Shown: positions 40,225-49,524, counted from the stretch's first letter. The stretch is 64,000 bases of DNA from Oryzomicrobium terrae (GCF_008274805.1 NZ_CP022579.1:2418001-2482000), one strand, 5' to 3'. Numbers and translations: made by a program. The notes: a model not told the origin generated them from the letters alone.

Positions 40225-41562
40225 ATGGCCGCCTCTTCCCCGCCGGATTACACCTCGATCGACACACTCCTACTGCCGCGCTGGCTCATCCCCATCGAGC
40301 CAGCGGGGGTCGTGCTCGAAGACCATGCCGTCGCGATCAAGAACGGAAAAATCCTGGCCGTACTGCCCCGCGAAGAAGCGCTGCAACGTTTTTCAGCGCA
40401 ACACAGCGAAGAGCTGCCTGAGCACATCCTGATGCCCGGGCTGATCAACCTGCACACCCATGCCGCCATGTCCCTGCTCAAGGGCTATGCCGACGACCAG
40501 CCCCTGCAAACATGGCTGGAAAAATATATCTGGCCCGCCGAAGCACGCCTGGTTTCCCCCGAATTTGTTCATGACGGCACCCTGTTGGCCTGCGCCGAAA
40601 TGCTCAGAGGGGGCATCACCTGCTTCAACGACATGTATTTCTTTCCCCGGGAAACCGCCCAGGCGGCGCTCAAGCTGGGCATGCGGGCGGCCATCGGTAT
40701 CACGGTGATCGAATTCCCCAATGCCTATGCCCACGATGCCGAGGACTATCTCAACAAAGGACTGGCGGTGCGCGACGAGCTGCGCGACGAGGCACTACTG
40801 TCCTTCACCCTGGCTCCCCATGCCCCCTACACGGTCAACGACACCACGTTCGAACGTATCCTGACCTTGGCGGAACAGCTGAATCTCCCCATCCATATGC
40901 ATGTGCACGAGACACGCCAGGAGATCAGCGCCAGTCTCACCCAATATGGCCTGCGCCCCCTGGAGCGCCTGCACCGGCTCGGCCTGCTCGGCCCCAATCT
41001 GATCGCGGTCCACGCAGTACACCTGGACCCCGGCGAAATCGAACTGCTGGCCCGCAACGGCAGTTCCGTCGCCCACTGCCCGGCCTCCAACCTCAAGTTG
41101 GCCAGCGGCCTGCCCGCCAGCACAGCCTGGGCCGACGCCGGCATCAACGTCGGCATCGGCACCGACGGCAGCGCCAGCAACAATCGGCTCGACATGTTTG
41201 GAGAAATGCGCCTAGCCGCGCTATTGGCCAAGGGCACCAGCGGCCGGGCTGATAGCTGGCCGGTGCACTATGCGCTGCGCGCCGCCACTTTGGCAGGCGC
41301 TCGGGCACTAGGACTGGAGCACAAACTCGGTTCTATCGAAACCGGTAAAGAAGCCGATCTCTGCGCGATAAAAATCGGTAACAGCGATCACCTACCCTGC
41401 TTTGATCCCGCATCGCATGTTGTGCATGTTCTGGGCAGGGAAAATGTCAGCCACGTCTGGGTTGCCGGCGAACTTTGTGTAAAAAACGGGGTCTTGAGCA
41501 ACGCCAGCGATGATTCGTTGCGGGTTATCGGGCAAGTATGGCAGAATAAAACTCAAGGTTAG
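40225..41562 (+). CDS. mtaD: TRZ/ATZ family amidohydrolase, probable 5-methylthioadenosine/S-adenosylhomocysteine deaminase
   Basis: 445 residues. Metal-dependent amidohydrolase with HTHAAM (about residues 75-80), IHMHVHET, the HAVHL histidine and GTDGSASNNRLDMF aspartate, all ligands in place. This subfamily deaminates 5'-methylthioadenosine and S-adenosylhomocysteine; related members act on guanine or triazines, so the substrate is inferred. It is divergent from gyrA and 88 bp upstream of ompA. Confidence 0.85.
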   Translation: MAASSPPDYTSIDTLLLPRWLIPIEPAGVVLEDHAVAIKNGKILAVLPREEALQRFSAQHSEELPEHILMPGLINLHTHAAMSLLKGYADDQPLQTWLEKYIWPAEARLVSPEFVHDGTLLACAEMLRGGITCFNDMYFFPRETAQAALKLGMRAAIGITVIEFPNAYAHDAEDYLNKGLAVRDELRDEALLSFTLAPHAPYTVNDTTFERILTLAEQLNLPIHMHVHETRQEISASLTQYGLRPLERLHRLGLLGPNLIAVHAVHLDPGEIELLARNGSSVAHCPASNLKLASGLPASTAWADAGINVGIGTDGSASNNRLDMFGEMRLAALLAKGTSGRADSWPVHYALRAATLAGARALGLEHKLGSIETGKEADLCAIKIGNSDHLPCFDPASHVVHVLGRENVSHVWVAGELCVKNGVLSNASDDSLRVIGQVWQNKTQG

Positions 41563-41649
41563 GTCCGTGCGCACTCGCTCAGGTGTACAAACAGGACGGG
41601 ACGCCCGAACCGACTCCCCGGCAGGTTTTTCGAAAAAAGAGGATCGATC

Positions 41650-42321
41650 ATGAAGAAAATCGCGAAACACTCCTTGGTGGCGGTTCTGGTTGCTGGCTTT
41701 GGCTTTGCCGCCCAGGCTCAAGCCCAGGCCCCCGCTGCTACCAGCGTTTATGCTATCGACGCACGTAACGTTGTCGCCCGTGACAACTTCGGCGAGTGCT
41801 GGCGCACTGGCTACTGGTCCCCGGCTGCTGCCGCTCAGGACCCCAACGGTTGCGCTTGCGACAAGGACATCCTGCCCAAGGAAGTCTGCGAGCCCAAGAC
41901 TACCGCCGCCGCCCCCGCTGCCGCTACCGGCGTGAAGCCCACCGGCGAAAAGATCACCCTCTCCGCTGACGCGCTGTTCGACTTCAACAAGTCCACCCTC
42001 CGCCCGGAAGGCAAGGCCAAGCTCGACGAGCTGGCTGAGAAGGTCAAGCAGATCAAGCTGGAAGTGATCATCGCTGTCGGCCACGCTGACCGCATCGGCA
42101 AGGACGCCTACAACCAGAAGCTTTCCGAGAAGCGCGCTGCTTCCGTGAAGGAATACCTGGTCGGCAAGGGTGTTGAAGCCAACCGCGTTTACACCGAAGG
42201 CAAGGGCAAGAAGCAGCCCGTGACCGGTGACAAGTGCAAGGGCAACACCAAGACCAAGGCTCTCATCGAGTGCCTGCAGCCCGATCGCCGCGTTGAAATC
42301 GAAGTGATCGGCACCAAGTAA
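41650..42321 (+). CDS. ompA: OmpA family outer membrane protein
   Basis: 223 residues. A signal peptide ([25 protein letters not shown]), a short cysteine-containing middle (four Cys between residues 45 and 80) and a C-terminal OmpA peptidoglycan-binding domain ([59 protein letters not shown]). The eight-stranded barrel of E. coli OmpA is missing, so it is a small beta-type OmpA that tethers envelope to murein. Codon use is strongly biased, which suggests high expression. A good RBS (AGAGGA) and strong terminator flank it. Confidence 0.94.
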   Translation: MKKIAKHSLVAVLVAGFGFAAQAQAQAPAATSVYAIDARNVVARDNFGECWRTGYWSPAAAAQDPNGCACDKDILPKEVCEPKTTAAAPAAATGVKPTGEKITLSADALFDFNKSTLRPEGKAKLDELAEKVKQIKLEVIIAVGHADRIGKDAYNQKLSEKRAASVKEYLVGKGVEANRVYTEGKGKKQPVTGDKCKGNTKTKALIECLQPDRRVEIEVIGTK

Positions 42322-42334
42322 TCGCTTGGCGGTC

Positions 42335-42365
42335 AAAAAAAGCCCTGCGCAAGCAGGGCTTTTTT
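42335..42365 (+). terminator. Terminator of ompA
   Basis: Stem AGCCCTGC/GCAGGGCT (42341-42348, 42353-42360) with loop GCAA, A-tract before and TTTTT after. It lies 14 bp past the ompA stop. Confidence 0.93.
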
Positions 42366-42419
42366 ATTTGCATTAAGCCCCTTCCAGTTTTCTCCGTTGA
42401 AAATACCGAGTTTTTGACC

Positions 42420-43115
42420 ATGAATGCCGATCCCGCCGAGCTGCAGAAATTCAGCGACCTCGCCCACCGTTGGTGGGACCCGAACAGCGAATTCAAGCCC
42501 CTCCACGACATCAACCCACTACGCCTCGACTGGATCGAGCGCAACGCCGGCCTCGCTGGCAAAAAAGTTCTCGATGTCGGCTGTGGTGGCGGCTTGCTAT
42601 CGGAAGGCATGGCGGCCCGTGGCGCAGACGTTACCGGTATCGATCTGTCCGAAAAAGCCCTCGGGGTCGCCCGCCTGCACTTGCTGGAATCTGGCAAACA
42701 CGTGGATTACCGCCTGATTGCCGCCGAAGCCCTGGCCGAAGAATCCCCGGGGACCTACGACATCGTGACCTGCCTGGAAATGCTGGAGCATGTGCCCGAC
42801 CCGGCCCAGACCATCGCAGCCTGTGCCCGGCTGGTCAAACCCGGTGGCCAGGTATTTTTTTCCACGCTTAACCGCAACCCCAAGAGCTACCTCCTTGCGG
42901 TCATCGGTGCAGAATACGTTCTCAACATGCTGCCCAAGGGCACCCATGACTACGCCAAGTTCATTCGCCCTTCGGAACTGGCACGCTGGGCCCGGGAAAG
43001 CGATCTGGAGCCCGCCGAACTGATCGGGATGAGCTACAACCCGCTTACCAAGCGCTACAGCCTAGGCACCGACACGGCGGTCAATTACCTGATGCGGACG
43101 CGCAAAAATGGCTGA
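42420..43115 (+). CDS. ubiG: Ubiquinone biosynthesis O-methyltransferase UbiG
   Basis: 231 residues. SAM motif [26 protein letters not shown] (about residues 45-70) and UbiG marker regions [19 protein letters not shown] at the start and [14 protein letters not shown]. It performs two O-methylations in ubiquinone synthesis at the membrane face. A TTG six bases upstream is in frame, but ATG at 42420 is chosen. It overlaps the next gene by 8 bp. Confidence 0.95.
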   Translation: MNADPAELQKFSDLAHRWWDPNSEFKPLHDINPLRLDWIERNAGLAGKKVLDVGCGGGLLSEGMAARGADVTGIDLSEKALGVARLHLLESGKHVDYRLIAAEALAEESPGTYDIVTCLEMLEHVPDPAQTIAACARLVKPGGQVFFSTLNRNPKSYLLAVIGAEYVLNMLPKGTHDYAKFIRPSELARWARESDLEPAELIGMSYNPLTKRYSLGTDTAVNYLMRTRKNG

Positions 43116-43779
43116 ACGCCGTCCCGGCCTCGTCCTATTCGATCTCGACGGCACCCTGGCGGACACTGCGCCAGACCTGGGTGCCGCCGCCAACCGGCTG
43201 CGCGTTGAAGACGGGTTGCCGCGAATCGACGACGAGGTGCTGCGCCCCTATACCTCCCAAGGCGCACGCGGTCTGCTTTTCGCCGCTTATGGCATGACGG
43301 CCGATGACTCCCGCTTCGACCATTACCGCACCCGCTTTCTCAGTCATTACGCAGCCGCCCTCTGCCACAAGACCCGGCTTTTCGACGGCATGGCCGCCCT
43401 GCTCGACATGCTCGAAGCACAAGGCGTCCACTGGGGCGTCGTCACCAATAAGCATGAGCGCTTCACCCTCCCCCTGATGGAAGCGCTCCAACTGAAGCAG
43501 CGGGCCGCCTGCATCATTTCCGGCGACACGGCCCCTCGCCCCAAGCCGGCACCGGACCCCCTGCTCCTCGCCTGCCAACAGGTCGGCGTACAACCGCTTG
43601 ACGCCTGGTACGTGGGTGACGATCTGCGCGACATCATTGCCGGCAAGGCCGCCGGAATGGGCACCATTGCCGCGTGCTACGGCTACCTCGGCGACGGCGG
43701 CAACCCGGACGACTGGGGCGCCGACCACCAGGTCGCCCACCCCTTGCAAATTGCCGCTATCTTCGGCCTAACGTGCTAG
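43108..43779 (+). CDS. gph: HAD phosphatase, phosphoglycolate phosphatase-like
   Basis: 223 residues, HAD-IA family. Catalytic motif [14 protein letters not shown], then VVTNK (motif II), [11 protein letters not shown] (motif III lysine) and [17 protein letters not shown] (motif IV). It could remove 2-phosphoglycolate, or N-acetylmuramate 6-phosphate as in the MupP group that is also found beside ubiG in pseudomonads. The two cannot be separated by eye. Coupled to ubiG by overlap. Confidence 0.85.
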   Translation: MAERRPGLVLFDLDGTLADTAPDLGAAANRLRVEDGLPRIDDEVLRPYTSQGARGLLFAAYGMTADDSRFDHYRTRFLSHYAAALCHKTRLFDGMAALLDMLEAQGVHWGVVTNKHERFTLPLMEALQLKQRAACIISGDTAPRPKPAPDPLLLACQQVGVQPLDAWYVGDDLRDIIAGKAAGMGTIAACYGYLGDGGNPDDWGADHQVAHPLQIAAIFGLTC

Positions 43780-43782
43780 AAT
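43774..43782 (+). promoter_or_regulatory. Extended -10 element upstream of ssrA
   Basis: TGCTAGAAT lies across the gph stop codon and 66 bp before the mature tmRNA 5' end, so a precursor leader of about 60 nt would be trimmed. Confidence 0.5.
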
Positions 43783-43848
43783 CAGCGTTGATTTCCATCT
43801 GCGGGAATCACCCAATACGGCTGCAGCAGTAAGCAGCCAGCGTTTTCT

Positions 43849-44210
43849 GGGGGCGACCTGGCTTCGACGTGGGTTGCAAAGCAGAGCAGGGCATACCGAG
43901 GACCAGTGACCTCGTAAATCCATCTGGAAACAACTAAACGCCAACGACGAGCGTTTCGCTCTCGCCGCTTAACCCGGCGAGCTCTGCACCGGCACGCTGA
44001 TGGGCCGGGCCCCGCAAGGGGCAGCAGAGTCATTCACATCAGATAAGGGTCGGCTCTGCCGCATGGCCAACCACGAAAACCTAGCGGATCGCCTGAAGCG
44101 AGCCTGTTCGGCCGGCGCGTCACGGCTAAAACCCAATAGACCGGACTAAGTATGTAGAACTGCCTGTAGAGGGCTTGCGGACGGGGGTTCGATCCCCCCC
44201 GCCTCCACCA
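43849..44210 (+). ncRNA. ssrA: Transfer-messenger RNA
   Basis: 362 nt. The 5' end GGGGGCG pairs with CGCCTCC before the encoded ACCA, forming the tRNA-like acceptor. The reading frame at 43940-43972 starts with GCC and encodes ANDERFALAA plus stop, the tag of betaproteobacteria. The 3' part has the T-arm GGGGGTTCGATCCCCC. It rescues stalled ribosomes and marks the products for proteolysis. One-piece form, no permutation. Confidence 0.97.
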
Positions 44211-44215
44211 CCTTG

Positions 44216-44248
44216 AAAAACCCAACCGCTCCCGGTTGGGTTTTTTTT
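44216..44248 (+). terminator. Terminator of ssrA
   Basis: Stem CCCAACCG/CGGTTGGG (44221-44228, 44233-44240) with A-tract and eight T, directly after the tmRNA 3' end. Confidence 0.94.
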
Positions 44249-44469
44249 CGTCTGGACTTCCCTGCGTCGGTAAGGCTTTCAGCCTTGGGCATCGTCCAGC
44301 CCCCTTCCTGCCTCCTTCCTGCCCACGGCGCCGCACACGGTTTCCTCACTCGGCAGAAGGAGCCATCCGCCCCCAACGGCTGCAGCAGCGCAGCTTACCG
44401 CTGCCATTGCCATGATCCATCGCCTGGCCTGAAAGCTGTTTTCACTGCAAGGCGACAATGCCAACCATT

Positions 44470-44499
44470 CCATACGCACACGTATGGGCAGCGTATAAT
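44470..44499 (+). promoter_or_regulatory. CoA-transferase promoter with dyad over the -35 region
   Basis: A perfect TATAAT at 44494-44499 is preceded by an exact 7-4-7 inverted repeat CCATACG-N4-CGTATGG (44470-44487) that occupies the -35 position. No TTGACA-like hexamer is present, so the dyad probably binds an activator or a repressor. The start would lie near 44506, about 40 nt before the gene. Confidence 0.65.
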
Positions 44500-44545
44500 G
44501 TTGCCCGGCTCGAAAATTCCCAGTGAAATCGAAACGGAGACAGTA

Positions 44546-45841
44546 ATGGACGTGCAGGCCTTGTATCAGCAGAAGCGCATGAATCCTTCGGACGCCATCG
44601 AGTGCGTCCGCAACGGCGACACCATCGTCGTGCCCACCGGGGTCGGTGAGCCGCCGGCGCTGCTCACCGCCCTGTCCGATGCCCGGCGCAACTACCGGGA
44701 CGTAACCGTCTCCCAGATCCTGGCCCTGCGCAAATACGGCTACCTGGACCCGGAAACCCGGGACAACGTGCGCCATAGCGCCTACTTCTTCGGCGGCGCC
44801 ACCCGTCCCGGTGGCCAGGCGGGCTGGATCGACTTCATTCCCCACTACTTCTCCGAACTGCCCCAGCTGATCGAGCGCGGGCTGACTCCGGCCGACGTGG
44901 TGTTTTCCATGGCCTCGCCCATGGACGAGCACGGCTACTTCGCCCTGTCCCTGGGCGCCGACTACACCATGGCGGCGGTGAAGAAGGCCCGGGCCATCGT
45001 CCTCGAAGTTAACCCCAATGTGCCCTTCGCCTACGGCGACTGTTATGTGCATATTTCCCAGGTCACCGGTCTGGTCGAGAGCAACGACCCGGTGCTGGAA
45101 GTGGGCCTGCCCACCATCGGTCCGGTGCAGGAGGCCATCGGCAAGTATGTGGCCGACCTGATCGAGGACGGCTCGACCCTGCAGATCGGCTATGGCGGCA
45201 TCCCCGATGCGGTGGTGATGCAGCTCAAGCACAAGCATGACCTGGGCATTCACACCGAAATGATCGGCGACGGCATCCTCACCCTGATTGAAGCCGGGGC
45301 CGTGACCAACAAAAAGAAGACTTTCATGCCGGGCAAGTCGGTGGCCACCTTCGCCCTCGGTTCGGCCAAGCTGTACAAGTTCATGGACCGCAACCCGGCC
45401 CTGGAAATGCATCCGGTGGAATTCACCAACGACCCCTACATCGCCGCCAAGAACGACAAGCTGATCGCCATCAACGCCACCATGCAGGTCGATTTGCTCG
45501 GCCAATGCGGCTCCGAGAGCCTGGGCTTCGCCCCCTACTCCGGCACCGGCGGCCAGGCCGACTTCGTACGCGCCGCCAACCGCTCCCGCGACGGCAAGGC
45601 CTTCATCGTGGTGCCCTCCACCGCCAAGGACGACACCATTTCGCGCATCGTCCCGACCCTTTCCCCGGGCACCCACCTGACCACCAGCAAGAACGACATC
45701 AACTACGTGGTCACCGAGTACGGCGTCGCCCAACTGCGCGGCAAGAGTGCCAAGCAACGGGCCGAGGCCCTGATCGGCATCGCCCACCCGAACTTCCGCG
45801 GTGAGCTGCGCGAAGCGGCGAAAAAGATGAACCTGCTGTAA
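44546..45841 (+). CDS. Acetyl-CoA hydrolase/transferase family protein (4-hydroxybutyrate or butyrate CoA-transferase-like)
   Basis: 431 residues. The class I CoA-transferase fold: IVVPTGVGEPPALL near the N-terminus, GYGGIPDAVV, then GIHTEM with Glu238, which is the residue number recalled for the catalytic glutamate of the 4-hydroxybutyrate/butyryl-CoA transferases, and FAPYSGTGGQADFVRAA at the C-terminal half. It moves CoA between a short-chain acyl-CoA and acetate or succinate. The exact acids cannot be told. ATG at 44546 has GGAG nine bases upstream; the frame continues to 44213 but crosses the tmRNA terminator. It is a single gene with its own promoter. Confidence 0.9.
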   Translation: MDVQALYQQKRMNPSDAIECVRNGDTIVVPTGVGEPPALLTALSDARRNYRDVTVSQILALRKYGYLDPETRDNVRHSAYFFGGATRPGGQAGWIDFIPHYFSELPQLIERGLTPADVVFSMASPMDEHGYFALSLGADYTMAAVKKARAIVLEVNPNVPFAYGDCYVHISQVTGLVESNDPVLEVGLPTIGPVQEAIGKYVADLIEDGSTLQIGYGGIPDAVVMQLKHKHDLGIHTEMIGDGILTLIEAGAVTNKKKTFMPGKSVATFALGSAKLYKFMDRNPALEMHPVEFTNDPYIAAKNDKLIAINATMQVDLLGQCGSESLGFAPYSGTGGQADFVRAANRSRDGKAFIVVPSTAKDDTISRIVPTLSPGTHLTTSKNDINYVVTEYGVAQLRGKSAKQRAEALIGIAHPNFRGELREAAKKMNLL

Positions 45842-45853
45842 GCCGCACCCCGG

Positions 45854-45916
45854 AACCCCGCGCCAGTCCTTGATCTTCGCGACACCATCGCGGAGAACAA
45901 GAACTGGCGCGGGGTT
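45854..45916 (+). repeat. 63-nt near-perfect hairpin after the CoA-transferase
   Basis: Arms AACCCCGCGCCAGT (45854-45867) and ACTGGCGCGGGGTT (45903-45916) pair fully; after one mismatch CTTG/CAAG pairs, and after another nine more pairs close a 5-nt loop (CACCA). In total 27 pairs and two mismatches. No T run follows. The motif CCGCGCCAG occurs again at about 45936-45944. Confidence 0.85.
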
Positions 45917-45978
45917 TCAAGGCATAGACCTGGAGAACCGCGCCAGACGTGGCGTTCCGGCCGATGCCGAAAAATTAT

Positions 45979-46030
45979 GCCGCCCCCTTGCCGTCCCACT
46001 CAGCGGGCGCGCCAAGGGGGCGGCGTTTTT
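45979..46030 (+). terminator. Probable terminator after the CoA-transferase
   Basis: GCCGCCCCCTTG (45979-45990) pairs fully with CAAGGGGGCGGC (46013-46024), with a 22-nt loop, and is followed by GTTTTT. The large loop is unusual. Confidence 0.7.
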
Positions 46031-46200
46031 GTGGTACAACCTCGCCCGTTCGTATCCCCGGCCCCGGTCATCCGGCGGCGAGCCATGGTCCTGCCGCCAG
46101 GCATCACCCTTTCTGCGGCACTAGATTCACGCCCGCACCGCTCAAGACCAGTAAGCACGCCTGCCGTTACCGCCCCCATTCGCCCTTTTTGCCACCGCCC

Positions 46201-46875
46201 ATGCACGCCACCCCAGCCCCCGTCAGCTACACGCCGCCCCCCGACACCGGCCTCGACTTGATCTATGCCGATGCGGCGCTGCTCGTGGTCAACAAGCCCG
46301 CCGGCCTGCTGTCGGTGCCCGGCCGGGGCGAGGACAAGCACGATTGCCTGATCACCCGGGTGCACAAGGAATTTGCCGACGCCCTGATCGTGCATCGGCT
46401 CGACATGGACACCTCGGGCCTGCTGGTGCTGGCGCGGGGTGCGGAAATGCAACGCCAGCTGAGCATCCTGTTCCAGTCGCGCAAGGTGCATAAGCGCTAC
46501 GAGGCCGTGGTCGCCGGACGCATCGTCGCCGAGCAGGGCAAGATCGACCTGCCCCTGGTGCTCGATTGGCCCAACCGCCCGCTGCATATCGTCGATCACG
46601 CCACCGGCAAGCCCTCCCTGACCCACTACCGGGTGCTCGGCTACGACGCCACCCAGGACACCACCCGGGTCGAGCTGGAGCCGGTCACCGGCCGCACCCA
46701 CCAGCTGCGTGTACACCTCCAGCACCTGGGCCACCCCATCCTCGGCGACACCCTCTACGCCCCGCCGGAACGCCGCGACCAGGCTCCGCGCCTGCTCCTC
46801 CACGCCCGCGAACTGGCCTTCCGCCACCCCATCACCTACGAAGACTTCGACTTCGAGGCGAAGGCGCCGTTTTGA
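46201..46875 (+). CDS. rluA: RluA family pseudouridine synthase
   Basis: 224 residues. Family motif with catalytic Asp: VHRLDMDTSGLLVLAR (about residues 64-79), opening LLVVNKPAGLLSVPG, and C-terminal VTGRTHQLRVHLQHLGHPILGD. No S4 domain precedes it, which fits RluA itself (23S rRNA U746 and tRNA U32) better than RluC or RluD. The open frame extends to 45949 through the terminator, so ATG at 46201 is chosen; the ribosome site is weak. Confidence 0.9.
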   Translation: MHATPAPVSYTPPPDTGLDLIYADAALLVVNKPAGLLSVPGRGEDKHDCLITRVHKEFADALIVHRLDMDTSGLLVLARGAEMQRQLSILFQSRKVHKRYEAVVAGRIVAEQGKIDLPLVLDWPNRPLHIVDHATGKPSLTHYRVLGYDATQDTTRVELEPVTGRTHQLRVHLQHLGHPILGDTLYAPPERRDQAPRLLLHARELAFRHPITYEDFDFEAKAPF

Positions 46876-46906
46876 ACCCAAGCCGCCCCGATCAAGCCTC
46901 GCGCAG

Positions 46907-47476
46907 TCAGGGCGCGGCGGGTGGAGACACTTCCGGGCAAACGTCGGGATTGGTCCCTTGGGGATTGCTGCGGCACCGTTCCAGGAGCATCAGCGCATCC
47001 CGCGCCTGGTTCGCCACGGAAGACGCCTTGGACTGAGCGGCAGCACGCAACGCCGGAACGGCGTCTTCACCCAGCGTCACGAGCAGACCTGCCGCGGCCG
47101 AGGCCACGCCATAGTTCGGGTCGCCCAGCATCTGAACCAGGACCGGAATATCCCGCGCCGTAACGCTCAGCCTGACGGCCTTGATGGTCCGGGCATCGAC
47201 GGCCATCACCATATGGGCGCTCAGATGCCGGTTGGCCTTGATCGAGCGCGCAATCTCACTGTAGCGGGCCGAATCGTTCGGGGTTGCTGCGGCAGCGCTG
47301 GCCCCAAGTCCCCCCAGGAGGCCGCCCAGCACAACGGCCAGGAAGTAGCGACGCCCCAGACCACGCCGCCCCGGTTCCGCCGGATCCAGACGGGCAGCGG
47401 GCTGGCAGGCGGGAGTCAAGAAACGCCGAAAAACAGTGCAACGTGTTCCGAAGAAGGGATGGCCGGGGATACTCAT
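46907..47476 (-). CDS. Hypothetical exported protein with HEAT-like repeats
   Basis: 189 residues, no family recognised. After a 40-residue N-terminal region comes GRRYFLAVVLGGLLGGLGASAAAA, an RRxFL motif followed by a hydrophobic stretch and AxA, which looks like a Tat-type signal. The mature part is helical, with DIPVLVQMLGDPNYGVASAAAGLLVTLGEDAVPALRAAA resembling two HEAT/PBS-lyase repeats, and a Cys pair near the end. The open frame reaches 47557, but the start at 47476 has AGAGAA upstream. It converges on rluA with 31 bp between them. Confidence 0.6.
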   Translation of the reverse strand: MSIPGHPFFGTRCTVFRRFLTPACQPAARLDPAEPGRRGLGRRYFLAVVLGGLLGGLGASAAAATPNDSARYSEIARSIKANRHLSAHMVMAVDARTIKAVRLSVTARDIPVLVQMLGDPNYGVASAAAGLLVTLGEDAVPALRAAAQSKASSVANQARDALMLLERCRSNPQGTNPDVCPEVSPPAAP

Positions 47477-47786
47477 CGAGCGTTCTCTTTGTTTCGTACG
47501 GTGCACCGATATGGCCATCCATCTTGGGAACAGCCTTCTCGCAGCAAGGTGATGCACGAATCAGGCTGAGGGGACGGCCTGCCCGAAAATGCAAACGCCA
47601 TTTTATTGGAATAGCGGCCAAGCAACCGCCCCCTAGCATCTACCAGCACCGAAGCGTCGGCGACACGCACCCGCACGGGGCGGACACCGGTGCGACATGG
47701 CCCATCAGCGTGAACCGCCCCGCTTCGCGCTGCCCATCGGCCCACGACTCCCCCAGCCTTGGCCAGCTGTCAGTAGGGTAGCCCCC
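47477..47786. other. Intergenic region, 310 bp, no clear element
   Basis: Lies upstream of the HEAT-like gene and downstream of the LysR gene, both on the minus strand. The upper part could be an N-terminal extension of the HEAT-like protein (to 47557). I see no terminator with a T tract for the LysR gene and no convincing promoter. Confidence 0.45.
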
Positions 47787-48686
47787 CTACCGCCGCCCCA
47801 CCATCGCCGCCTCCAGCATGTCGAGGAACACCCGGGTGCGGGTGGGCATCAGGCGGCGGCCGGGGAAGACGGCCCAAGCGGTGGTGGGGGGCAGGTACCA
47901 GTCGGGCAGCACCCGCTCCAGTTCGCCCCCATCCACGTAGGGTTCTGCCGCGTAGCTGCTCACGGCGACGATGCCGCGCCCGTCCCGGGCCAGGCGTAGC
48001 AGGGTTTCCGGGGAGTTGGCGGTGACCCGGGCGTTGGGCACTTTTTCCCACACTTCCTTGCCCCGGCTGAGCTGCCACACCGCCGCGCCGCCCCCCCGGC
48101 CGAAGAAGCACAGGGCGTCGTGCTGCAGCAGGTCTTCCGGCGTTGCCGGAGTGCCTCGGGCAGCCAGGTAGCCGGGGGCGGCGTACAGGCCGGCGGAGAA
48201 CACGCCGACCCGCCGCGCCGCCAGGGTGGCGTCGTCGCTCAGGGTGCCCATGCGGATGGCCAGGTCGAAGTTCTCGGCGATCAGGTCCACCCGGCGCGGC
48301 GACAAATCCACCTCCAGGGTCACCGCCGGGTAGCGGGCGACGAACTCGGCCAGCACGGTGCCGAGCATGGTGTTGGCGATGTCGTTGGGCATGGAGACGC
48401 GCAGGCAGCCGCTCGGCTCGGCCATGCGGTGCTGCACCAGGGAGGTGACCGATTCCACCTCGGCAGCCACCTGACGGGCGTGGTCGAGCAGGGACAGGCC
48501 GAACTCGGTGAGCACCAGCTTGCGCGTGGTGCGCAACAGCAGGCGCTCGCCCAGTTCTGCTTCCAGGCTGGCGATGCGCCGCGATACGGTGGACTTGGGC
48601 AAACCGGCCCGCTCAGCGGCGCGGCTGAAGCTGCCGGCCTCGGCCACCCGGGCGAACAGCAGCAGATCGTTGGGATCGACGTTCAT
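47787..48686 (-). CDS. LysR family transcriptional regulator
   Basis: 299 residues. N-terminal winged helix ([43 protein letters not shown]) and a LysR substrate-binding domain from about residue 90. It reads away from the azoreductase-pirin operon across a 241-bp spacer that holds a 22-bp dyad of LysR type, so it very likely controls that operon and itself. Inducer unknown; quinones or other electrophiles would fit the target genes. Confidence 0.92.
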   Translation of the reverse strand: MNVDPNDLLLFARVAEAGSFSRAAERAGLPKSTVSRRIASLEAELGERLLLRTTRKLVLTEFGLSLLDHARQVAAEVESVTSLVQHRMAEPSGCLRVSMPNDIANTMLGTVLAEFVARYPAVTLEVDLSPRRVDLIAENFDLAIRMGTLSDDATLAARRVGVFSAGLYAAPGYLAARGTPATPEDLLQHDALCFFGRGGGAAVWQLSRGKEVWEKVPNARVTANSPETLLRLARDGRGIVAVSSYAAEPYVDGGELERVLPDWYLPPTTAWAVFPGRRLMPTRTRVFLDMLEAAMVGRR

Positions 48687-48713
48687 GGGCCCCTCCTGGC
48701 CTTGGCCGGACTT

Positions 48714-48735
48714 ATTGTTTCAAAAACGGAACAAT
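48714..48735. promoter_or_regulatory. LysR-type operator in the lysR/azoR spacer
   Basis: Perfect dyad ATTGTT-N10-AACAAT, containing a T-N11-A core as expected for LysR-type binding sites. It lies 28 bp from the lysR start and about 190 bp from azoR. Confidence 0.7.
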
Positions 48736-48927
48736 GTTATCCGGTTTTCGGTCTTCTGCTGCGAATTCAGAACAACTACAGTACGTCCATCGACAGCGGG
48801 CAACCTCAACGGCCCGGGCAGGCAACAGCGAGATGCAACGCGATGCCGCACCAAACCACCCCCGCCGTCCGTACCCCGACCCCACGGGAAACCCGACGTA
48901 GCCGGTTCAACTTTTTGGAGAATCACC

Positions 48928-49524
48928 ATGAACATCCTGCAAATCAACGCCAGCGCCCGCTCCTCCGGTGCCAACTCGACCAAGGTTGCCGACGACATCG
49001 TCGCCGCCCTCAAGGCTCGCAACCCGTCCGCTACGGTGACCTTGCGCGATCTGGCCAAGAATCCCCATCCGGTGCTCGACGAAGCCGCCCTGCAGGCCCT
49101 GTTCACCCCGGCCGAGCAGCGCACCCCCGAGCAGGCCGCCCGGGTCGCCCTGGACGATGCCCTGATCGCTGAAATCCAGGCCGCCGACGCGGTGGTGCTG
49201 GGGGTGCCGATGTACAACTTCGGCGTGCCGGTGCAGCTCAAGAACTGGATCGACGCCATCGCCCGCGCCAAGGTCACCTTCCAGTACACCGCCAACGGTC
49301 CGGAAGGCCTGCTCAAGGGCAAGAAGGTGTACGTGGCCCTGGCCCGCGGCGGCGTCTATCGCGACACCCCGGCCGATTCCCAGGTGCCCTTCCTCAAGAC
49401 CGCCCTGGGTTTCCTCGGCCTGACCGACATCCAGTTCGTCTACGCTGAGGGCCTGGCGATGGGTCCGGAATCCGCCGAGCGCGCCTTTGCCCAGGCCCGC
49501 GACGAAATCGCCGCCCTGGCCTGA
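48928..49524 (+). CDS. azoR: FMN-dependent NADH-azoreductase
   Basis: 198 residues, flavodoxin-like fold. FMN phosphate loop [16 protein letters not shown] at residues 7-22, the central [23 protein letters not shown] motif and LARGGVYRD. It reduces azo dyes in vitro and, more likely in vivo, quinones by two electrons. Although the frame opens upstream to 48508, ATG at 48928 with GGAG fits the family. First gene of a four-gene operon divergent from the LysR regulator. Confidence 0.92.
   Translation: MNILQINASARSSGANSTKVADDIVAALKARNPSATVTLRDLAKNPHPVLDEAALQALFTPAEQRTPEQAARVALDDALIAEIQAADAVVLGVPMYNFGVPVQLKNWIDAIARAKVTFQYTANGPEGLLKGKKVYVALARGGVYRDTPADSQVPFLKTALGFLGLTDIQFVYAEGLAMGPESAERAFAQARDEIAALA

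Noticed and set aside
45949-46200. 84-residue N-terminal extension of RluA
   Set aside because: It would run through a terminator hairpin and is Pro/Arg-rich; the RluA domain starts just after 46201.
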